Shown here: positions 56,238 to 64,000 of the stretch, in pieces | Position numbering within the stretch: the first letter of the stretch is position 1 | Layout of the letters: every line of letters begins with the position of its first letter | Assembly (NCBI GenBank): GCA_930367215.1 | Contig: OV884059.1 | Coordinates: forward strand, 35,331,882 to 35,395,881 | DNA: 64,000 nucleotides | Direction of reading: 5' to 3' | Origin: Pollenia angustigena | Taxonomy: Eukaryota > Arthropoda > Insecta > Diptera > Polleniidae | Notes under the pieces: model-generated | Seen by the model: only the letters and a program-made list of their open reading frames with translations | Told to the model about the DNA's origin: nothing | Databases searched by the model: none | Program-made: the position numbers and the translations under genes

Positions 56238-56890
56238 TGGCGTTTTAACCTAATTCGGGTACGCTGAATCCAGTGGTGCTCGCCGATTTTTTAGATTGGC
56301 CCTGGTTTTCGAGAATGGAGGAGGTTGCACAACACATATATTCGCGTAGCTCAAAAACGGTTTAGTTTTTGAAATTGCTATAAAAAAAAACGGAATTCGG
56401 CAATAAAATTTCCTAAAATGAGTTGTCGTTTTTGAAACATAAGTGCCTAGAATGCTCCTAAATGGGTCAAATGTATGACCAACTCCACTTTATTTTTCAT
56501 CTTAATCATTTGTTTCTAACATACCTACCCGCTATCTCCATTCCTTAAATGGACTCCAACACAAAATAGTCAATACAGATTATAAATATATTGAAGAAAA
56601 AGCCCCATAACTGCCAAAGAATCGCCCCTAGGGGGATAAAATGTATGACCGTACTCCATTAGTTTTTTGTTCTTAGCATTTTCTTAAAACATACTTGCCA
56701 TATATCTCCATTCCTTAGGAGGGCTCCCATATAAATATGGCCGTTTAATGAAATTCTTAAATTTGGCCTCTGCAGAGCATAGGATGCCCCTAAGTGGGTC
56801 AAATGTATGACCAACCCAACTTCATTTTTCATCTCAATCATTTGTTTCTGACATACCTACCCGCTATCCCCATTCTTTAAGGGGGCTCCT
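56238..56890. repeat. Truncated copy plus tandem internal units of the same element
   Basis: TACGCTGAATCCAGTGGTGC at 56261 repeats the left end of 55072-55688. Downstream, units of about 150 bp carrying AATGTATGACC, ATACCTACCCGCTATC and GGGCTCC occur at about 56450, 56620 and 56775. Confidence 0.75.
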
Positions 56891-56897
56891 CTATTGC

Positions 56898-57051
56898 AAG
56901 ATTCACATATTGGATGTGTAGTTTTTTCAAGTAGATATTTGTCAGTTAGTTTGCAGTGTCCTATCCTTAGTCGAACTATTATATTGGTTTCCGTTCTACA
57001 CCTTTTCCAGTTGTTATTTAGATAAGTCAATTGTAATTCAGAAAGCGTCAA
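56898..57051 (-). pseudogene. Non-LTR retrotransposon C-terminal scrap
   Basis: Minus strand: LNNNWKRCRTETNIIVRLRI then GHCKLTDKYLLEKTTHPICESCN, the R-x-R-x-GH-x-x-LT and Cys-x-x-Cys tail that follows the RNase H domain in several LINE groups. Only about 50 residues remain. Confidence 0.7.
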
Positions 57052-57344
57052 TTGTAATTCAGATTAATCAACTGTAATTCAGAACGCGTCAATTGTAATT
57101 CTACTTTCTACTTTTGTAGGCGTCACAAGCAATTATAATTGTGGCGATGCCGCATAAAAAGCGTTGCATGTAACTTTAAACATAGAACGCATGGAAGGTA
57201 TACAAATCATACAATGCGTAGAGGCGAAAACGCGTGGTGTGGACCTCCAGCTTTATCCCAAATTCAATATTGCTCTTTAGGCTTAGGAACAAGATAGAAA
57301 ATGAAACGAATACAATACTTACAATACAATAATAACAATTCATT

Positions 57345-58440
57345 CTTAAGGCTAGTTTACACTATCACACAAGTCTTACGTAATTCCATAATAATTTGTA
57401 AGATAAAAAAACTAATTAGTTTTGATTTCACTTTCCAAAAATCTTATTCAACATTGCAGTTTGCATTCACACTATCACACATCAACACGCTTTTGTTAAA
57501 ATACAACCCTAATCCAATCAAAAGTATTACTGTTAAGACAACTTTCAAAAAAACGATTAAGTCGTATGGGATGTAAAATTTTTCTTTGTAATACATACTT
57601 GTCATTTTCATAACAAACTAGCTGGCCCGGCAAACGTTGTTTTGTCACATAACTTATTTCTTTCAGATATAACAGTGTCTGCTAGCCAAATTTTAAGAAA
57701 CAATTATAGGCTATAGTTCTTTCAAGATGTTACACTATTTGCCTGCCCAATTTCAAGAAAATTAATTGATTAGTTAAGAAGATATAGGGAGGCGGAGCTT
57801 TTACACCTCTTGCCCTATTCAATGCCTTGTCCTCTTTCCGATGTAACAGTGCATGCATGCCAAATTTTAAGTAAACCGGTTGATTAGTTATGAAGATATA
57901 GGGAGGGGGGGCTTTTAGCCCTCTTACACTATTTCACACCCTATTCCCTATTCTCTTTCAGATGTAACATTGTCTGCATGCCAAATTTAAGAAAGTGGGA
58001 GCTTTTACCCCTATTGCAGTATTTTGCGCCCTCTAGCGCTATAAAATATACTCTACGTCCTATTCTCATACCTAACAAATACACATACAATATTTTATTA
58101 AAACCGGTCAAGCCGTTTCGGAGGAGTTCAAAATGGAGGGCATTTTGCTGATATTTGTATGTATGGGAATATAAATACATGTTTCGGAATTAATGCAGTG
58201 TTCACTAAAATGGCTATAACTCAACCAGTACACATTTGAAGACCGTTGATACATAAAAACCTTGGTATTGACGTCACCTTCCACGTGAACTTTACAGAAA
58301 CAAAATCGGTTCCCGCATTTCAGAGAACATCAATTACTAACACAATGCAACTTTTTTTTATATATGTATGTAGATTGTGTTACACTATCACACTTTTACA
58401 GATTACTTAAGTTTTTGACATGTGTTAATATAACAACGTA
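57345..58440 (-). repeat. Second, split copy of the AGGCTAG MITE with an inserted repeat
   Basis: 57345-57613 is the inverse of about 50340-50607 and 58377-58436 the inverse of about 50285-50340. Between them (57614-58376) lies a repeat starting ACTAGCTGGCCCGGCAAACG with internal AAGATATAGGGAGG duplicates and AAGCCGTTTCGGAGGAGTTC. Confidence 0.75.
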
Positions 58441-58523
58441 CTCTTTTTAAGAGGACAATATTTTTTTTACAGGCTATCATCTATAACATTTGTTTCCTCT
58501 TTCTGTCTTCTTTTTTCATAATT

Positions 58524-58601
58524 TCGTCGGTTTATTATTTAATTGTCGTATGTGGATACAAATTACATACGACATACGACAATTAAATAATCAACCGACG
58601 A
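58524..58601. repeat. 78-bp hairpin
   Basis: TCGTCGGTTTATTATTTAAT and its next ten bases are inverted at 58572-58601 with one mismatch, around a loop of about 18 bases. Confidence 0.85.
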
Positions 58602-61060
58602 TTTGTCATCTTTGTCATCTTTATTTTAATAACCGGTTTTTCTGTCAAATTGCTTTATTATAATTAAAAATGTATAACAAAGTTATCCTACTATTCCCAA
58701 TTAATGACGCGATTTCTTTAGAATTTTAATTGGTCAACATTTTAACTACTGCTGCTGCTCTCACATTTCACTTTCATTGCCCTTTAAATTATCTCTACTG
58801 CTGCTGTTTGCATTGTTGTTTTTTTTAAACTGATTTTACTTATGCAATTTTGTTTTTGTATACCCAGAGAGGTGTATTTATTATAAAAATGCTCGTATTC
58901 TCTCACGAGTTTACTCAGAAAGATAGTTCCGCTTTTGGAATTTACAAAAAAAAAAAAAAAAAATGCATTTTTCTAAATACATTTGTTGCTGTGAGTCGTA
59001 TTTAAAAGTTTAAAATTTAATCTAAAAACCATAACACAACTGAAAAAATAACATGTTGGGATGTTTTTGCGCAATTGAAACAATCCTTGTGAAAAAGACA
59101 CACTAACCATAAATAGATACATACATATGTACATATCCAATGCAATGTCCTTATCTATTTGTTTTCACTTGACATAGTTTTATTTGCCAAATCAGGTAAT
59201 TTCAAGGTTAAAATACACAATTTATTTTTAATGAAAAGCAAGTTAAACAACTAAAGCACACTTGGAGGCTGATTTGGAAGGCTATCAAGAAAAGCCAAGT
59301 ATATTCAATGCCACTGCTTTATAATTGTTAAGTCCTTTGGCAGTTGAATCAACTCAGTGGGTAATTTATTTTCACTCGTACAATTTGTATTTTTTTTTCT
59401 AAAGGGTGTAATAAACATAAAAACTAACATTGATAAATTTTATTTGGCATAGAAATATTTCCTAATCATGGAGTACGGTTTTTACAACGTTTTTTAGTTT
59501 GGCAGATTTGGTTTCCAGCATTCTTATAAAGATTTAAATTTATAGAATTAAAAAAAAAAACTTATAGATATAAAACAATCTTAGATCCGCGGTTAAAAAC
59601 AAATTTATTATATCTTAAAGCTTTAATAATAAAAAATTTTATCATTTTGCGAAGCACTAAAGGTACATTTATAAAAATAAGCGCACAAATATGCGCTACG
59701 CTATAAGACATACAGAAATGCAGTAAAGTAAGTGAAAGAACTCTTAACAATTTTTATAAAAAAAAAAATAACATTTCAAGTGCTACGGCATTCCCTTACT
59801 GCGAAGCAGGTTTGTAAGGGAGAATACTAAAAAATAACTGTATCAAAACATTCAGTGTGTAAGGCTTATCGTTACGTCCAACAAATTTTATATGCGCTGA
59901 ATAATGCGCTTTATGTGTCAAAAATGTATTGCTTCAAAGTGGGAACTCGCCATATAAAATTCATGTCTTCCGTAAGCGCAATGGTAAGCGAAACTTTTAT
60001 ATTTCTCCGTTACAAACCTGCTTCGTTGGAAGCTCCGTTTTTTATTGGGAGGCTTCGCAGCTTTCAATTTTCTGGAATTTTTTAAATTTTCTATTTTTTT
60101 TTAACAATATTTTTCGCTTATCTTTCTGGCAATATGAATTCCAAAGAAAAAATAACTGCAATCAAAAAAATAGAGTTAAAGTTGTATTTAAATTAAGAAA
60201 AGTTGTATCTGGTTCCCAGGGGCGAATTTTTCGATTAGAGAAGCGATGATTTGATAGACATGAGCTAGTAATGCACACTATCTCAATTACAACCTAGTAC
60301 ACTTTTTTTAACGCTTACCTTGCACACAAAGTAAGCGGGATAGTGAAGTGCTCATTCAATAAATATAAACCCAGTACTGCTTCACATACATTGTAAGCAG
60401 GCAGTAGACAATCTATTTACAATCTCGATTACTTCGTGGGCAAGTAGAAGGCGTTTTGCACACTTCTTCACACACATTGTAAGCAGGTAGGCTTTTTGGA
60501 TTTTCGCGCTATTTCAGAATGTTAAATTTTCAGGACATTTAAACCAGACTTTCGTTATAAATTGAAAAAATATATGTTTAACTCGCGATATATGTAGTTT
60601 TAGATTGGTCCTTATTGAAAATAAGCTACTTAACAAAGTAGCAAATGAAAAATAACGGGACACATACGGAATATATCAGCACATTATGAAAGATGAACCG
60701 AATTCATTTTTGTAAATTCCATACATTTCCGTCATGCACTTTGTAAGCTAGAATTCATTGAAAACGAAGTGATACAAACTTTATTGAAGAGATGTGATTT
60801 AGTATGCAAAGTTCGCCGCTGGGTTAGTGGCACAAGCATAGAAAGAGAATTCCTCAAAGAGTAAGAAAGATCTAGGGAGTTATATAAAATGCAAATTGGA
60901 ATCATTAATAGGTTATGCTTCGTACAGACGGTGGTCAGATCCAGGGTTTAAAAAACTGCAGTATGTGTAAAATTTTTTGCTTTATTTTTTAGGTTAGCTT
61001 TTGCTTTAAAATTTGCTAAGTTTTATATCATACTCGCATGGGGGGGGAGGTCCTTCAAAA
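58602..61060. other. Non-coding stretch
   Basis: CACA(C/T)ACATTGTAAGCAGG occurs twice (60384-60401 and about 60468-60487). Open frames around 59850-60250 resemble no known protein. No gene supported. Confidence 0.5.
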
Positions 61061-61063
61061 CCC

Positions 61064-61528
61064 TGTGAGATAAAGTCATGATGGCTTTATTGCTCAATTG
61101 AATGGGAGATAAAGCCATAATGGCCTTATTGCCCAATCATTGAGAGGTAAGGTCATATTTAAAATTTTGCGAAATGAGATTTATAGCCATATTTTTTTTT
61201 CGCATATGAGAGATAAAGCCATATTTTTTAAGAATATTGTTATTCTTGTGACGCACGCAGGAAAACTTTATTCAGCGAAGCCACCTGCCGTGCCTTACTG
61301 GAGGAAAAAACCCCTAAGCCACGCAGGAAATCTTTAGTATGCGAAGCCAGATTTCAATACTTAACTTTAGTGTCTCCGGAACTGAAATGAGAGATAAAGC
61401 CATTTTCTAATATTGATAATGTGAGCTAAGGCCATGATGGCTTTATCTCCCATTCAAATGAAAAAAAATAAAAAAGGCTTTATCTCCCTATTGAATGAGA
61501 GATAAAGCCATCACGGCCTTATCTCACA
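61064..61528. repeat. GAGATAAAGCC repeat cluster with ~55-bp inverted ends
   Basis: The ends TGTGAGATAA and TTATCTCACA extend inward as imperfect inverted repeats of about 55 bp. The partly palindromic motif GAGATAAAGCCATxAxGGCTTTATCTC occurs, whole or in halves, about eight times. Probably an unusual MITE; no target duplication seen. Confidence 0.75.
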
Positions 61529-61790
61529 TGGTATTAAAGCACACTCCCCCACTCGAATTGGGTTTACCCGCAGGCGAACTCGCTTGCTACATTTTTGAAC
61601 TAGCACAGTGTAATTGTCTTAAAACAAATTTTATTTCATCACGCTCAGTGCCACAATTGATTTTTGTTTAAAATAATTTTTGACTTATTCGGAAACAAAT
61701 TTTCTTTCTTTTATGTTGTATTGGTTGCTCTAGTGCTGCCACCTTTAAAATAAATGCATATAATATATTTATTATTTTTTTTTGTTACAG

Positions 61791-61973
61791 ATCGGAACGC
61801 TCTATAGTACGTGTATCAATTTACCAAAGTAGTCAACCACAACAAATTTACCCTCCCGAATATTTTTCAAAATTTGAAGATAATTTAGATAATTCATTAA
61901 GTAACTATAATTGTAATTTAGAAGACATCATGACGACAGCATCACCAATACCTGGTTATGACAGGCAACAAAG
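61791..61973 (+). CDS. Internal exon of an unidentified host gene
   Basis: An acceptor with a long T tract ends TTTGTTACAG at 61790 and a donor AAAG/GTAAGA follows at 61973. The 183-nt exon has 1 + 60 codons + 2 bases. It is open in the frame beginning TCG GAA CGC (SERSIVRVSIYQSSQPQQIY) and contains PPEYFSKFEDNL and TTASPIPGYDRQQ. It leaves AG, which joins T of the next exon to make serine, so the phases fit. The composition is less AT-skewed than its surroundings and rich in Ser, Gln, Pro, Asp and Asn, suggesting a disordered segment. I do not recognise the gene, and the preceding exon lies outside what I can identify, probably a long intron away. Confidence 0.8.
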
Positions 61974-62052
61974 GTAAGAGAATAACATTTTAATTTCTTA
62001 AATAATGATAATAAAAATTTTTTAAAATGTTCTATATTTTTTTTAATTGCAG

Positions 62053-62135
62053 TACTGATTCCGGTTGGGACAATCCCTTTCGCCCTGGTGGCGATTTATC
62101 GAGAGAGGCTGATGAAATTGTAAAAATGATAAGTG
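62053..62135 (+). CDS. Next exon of the same host gene
   Basis: Acceptor TTTTTTAATTGCAG at 62052 and donor AGTG/GTAAGT at 62135. The 83-nt exon encodes TDSGWDNPFRPGGD then LSREADEIVKMISG, with balanced codon use (CCC TTT CGC CCT GGT GGC) unlike the AT-rich flanks, which suggests purifying selection. The exon starts by completing the split serine codon and ends in phase 1 with G. The aromatic-Asp-Asn-Pro-Phe-Arg-Pro-Gly-Gly segment followed by a charged helix reads like a conserved short motif, but I cannot assign it to a named protein. The following exons are outside the recognisable part of the window; no stop codon is used before 62135. Confidence 0.85.
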
Positions 62136-62399
62136 GTAAGTTAAAAATAATGGATAAATTAAATGAAAAGTTTTTGCATTACTACACTGCAAATCACCTA
62201 AATAAAGAATTTAATTTTACCAATTTTTAACGAATTTACCTTGTAAGTCAGATATTGGGGTATTACAAAATTGTTCATTAAAAAGGATCTACTCGGGCAA
62301 TTAGTAATGTAAGTAATGTAAATTAAATAGTTCGTTTTTATTTAGCTAAAAAGAAATAGTATATACAAGCTGTCATAAGACAAAACTAAGTTATAACAA

Positions 62400-63269
62400 T
62401 AAGGGCCATTATTACAACTTGAAGTTAGCTAAAGTTAAGATTAAATTGACAGATAATAATGTGTTATCTGTCAAAAAGCGTCTGTTAACTGTCGGATAAC
62501 ATCTAACGCCAAGTTATAATAAAGGGTATTCATTTCAATTTTTTTTTTGGTTGGCAAAATGGAAAAAAGAAAAATTACACTCTTATTGACGTGAACGGGG
62601 CTTTTTTTTTTTACAAACTGTGAAAAAAGTCTGTCAAATAATTCGTGGAAGTAATTGATATTTTTCAAGATGCCGAACAAAAGTGTTAAAAGTGAATTAA
62701 TTGATTATTAAATTTAAAACGAAGTGATTGGTGTTATTTTCATCATAATATTCCACTACAAAAAGTTACTCAAAATGGCGATTGTCTGCCAAAAAGTCGA
62801 GTATTTTATTAACTTCAGCTTCTGTTAATTTTTTTGACCCCATTTCTTTTTTAATTATTTTTTAATAACTTTTTTCATTGAACACATATTTAATATGAAT
62901 TTTTCTTTTTGAAAGATTAAATGAAAAAGAAGTTATCTATGAAATGTTGTAACTAAAAAAAATAATTTTTAAAATCAGAGTTGTGCAATTCAAGAGTTTA
63001 TAAAAAGAGATGCAATTTTTCGTACTTTGTATTAAAAATTAGCAATTTTTTATGATTGGCAACATCATTTCGTTTGACGTTTAAAGCGGAAAATTACATC
63101 TTTTTATCCTGACTTTTTTACACTTGGTTATAGTCTGATAAAAATGTAACTTTTGGTGGAATTTTTTTCTCTTGTGGTTGTTGTAACAAAAATTACATTT
63201 TTCCACTTTTCCATTTTTCCAACAAATAAAAAAACTGAAATGAATACCCTTATAATAATGGCCCTTAGA
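62400..63269. mobile_element. MITE with GGGCCATTAT ends
   Basis: AAGGGCCATTATTA at the left and ATAATGGCCCTTAG at the right are inverted. A second inverted block, AAAGGGTATTCATTTCA (62522) and TGAAATGAATACCCTTAT (63237), extends the ends, with an extra ~100 bp on the left side. It lies just downstream of the 62135 splice donor, so probably intronic. Confidence 0.7.
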
Positions 63270-63549
63270 AAAGGTGTAAAATCTTTAATATTTACTAAAA
63301 TTTTTTTTAAAACATTTACTTTTAGCCTCAAATTAAGTTGTTCCTAATACGATAATATAAGACTTAAAGCAAAAAATTCTCCGAAAAAAACTTCAACAAA
63401 AATGGGGAATCGCTTGATAACTGCAATATTCGACATAAGCTACTTTTCAGTATTGAAACAGATATTTATGTACATATACTTATCTCTTAAATAAGAAGAA
63501 ACTAAATTTAGATAAAGATTTGAATACGAGTAATAAAAAAAATTAGTGG

Positions 63550-64000
63550 TGGTCCAACCATAATGCACGATGTTAATTGTGAGTCACACCTTAACGTCAG
63601 GTTTTTTGCCCAACTTAATTCGATATTTCTTTGTTTCAGTGTTTGACAAATTCAACCATAGAGAGGTAAACAATTCAGCAGCGCATTAAGATTGTTAAAG
63701 CCTTTTATGAAAATAGGCCTTCTAATCAAAATGCATTTCGTGCACTTCTTAATTTTTTGGTCAGCATAATCGACCAAATCAGGAGCATCTCTCGAACATC
63801 ACTGAAACGAATTTTGAATAAAGATTTGAATTGACACTTTTACAAGGTTTAATTGACACAAGAGCTGAAGCCTACTGACCATTTCAAGCGTCTTAAATAC
63901 GTCGATTGATTGGTTGAACAGACATAAGTGAATGGTGACTTTACGAAGAAAATTGTATTCAGCGACGAGGCACATTTTCACTTCAGTGGGTTCGTTAACA
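63550..64000 (+). pseudogene. mariner-family transposase remnant, cut by the window end
   Basis: Fragments in shifting frames: QQRIKIVKAFYENRPSNQNA at about 63677, FGQHNRPNQEHLS at about 63760, TQELKPTDHFKRLKYVD at about 63858, and finally KKIVFSDEAHFHFSGFVN at about 63945-63998, the second catalytic aspartate block. The paired-like DNA-binding part is shortened and the frame is broken several times. Same family as 1340-1720. The rest lies beyond the window. Confidence 0.8.

Noticed and set aside
59855..60249. Overlapping short + strand frames of 76 and 106 codons
   Set aside because: No recognisable domain, overlapping each other, no splice or promoter support.

Overview
This window looks like intergenic or intronic DNA from a higher fly (Diptera; a blow-fly or house-fly type genome is my inference). 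It is strongly AT-rich and almost free of host genes. It has GTATGTATG-type microsatellites and is packed with short inverted-repeat elements, Tc1/mariner, hAT, PIF/Harbinger-like, Transib, Penelope and non-LTR remnants. There is no bacterial-style gene organisation. I found no rRNA or tRNA gene, no CRISPR array and no LTR retrotransposon.

The only host-gene evidence is two well-formed exons near the right end (61791-61973 and 62053-62135, + strand). They have matching splice phases and encode part of an unidentified protein. Everything to their left may be a very long intron or upstream flank.

The best coding sequence is an intact 667-residue Transib (RAG1-like) transposase at 27560-29563. 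It sits in a complete 3348-bp element (26535-29882) bounded by CACAGTA/CACAGTG termini and a perfect 5-bp target duplication (CCACG). The left end shows heptamer, 23-bp spacer and nonamer-like sequence, the layout of a 23-RSS. This Transib landed inside one arm of a large palindromic element (25641-30062) whose relatives lie at 17076-17880.

Layout. 1-4.7 kb: pogo-like element, hAT-type MITE, AATAACTGTTATT tandem repeat and one copy of a dispersed MITE. 4.7-8.75 kb: composite element with 40-bp inverted ends, then two MITEs. 10-15.6 kb: MITE, LINE remnant, 111-bp palindrome, TA-flanked MITE and Penelope remnant with GIY-YIG endonuclease. 16-18.6 kb: dispersed repeat, first palindrome-family copy and a TTA-flanked MITE. 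19.2-24.4 kb: two hAT-type non-autonomous elements with nested hairpins. 25.6-30.1 kb: palindrome plus Transib. 30.3-34.5 kb: Penelope tail, dispersed repeat carrying two MITEs, a PIF/Harbinger nuclease remnant, a 417-bp inverted repeat and a LINE RNase H remnant. 36-45.2 kb: dispersed repeats and MITEs, with one mariner remnant. 47.1-51.9 kb: a nest of Tc1 containing hAT containing MITE. 53.5-58.6 kb: long-TIR elements, LINE scrap and hairpin. 61-64 kb: GAGATAAAGCC repeat, host exons, one more MITE and a mariner remnant cut by the window end.

Several insertion boundaries are supported inside the window by target-site duplications and by uninterrupted paralogous copies of the target, so the nesting order can be read directly. 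Family names for short non-coding elements rest on terminal bases and target-site length only and are inferences.
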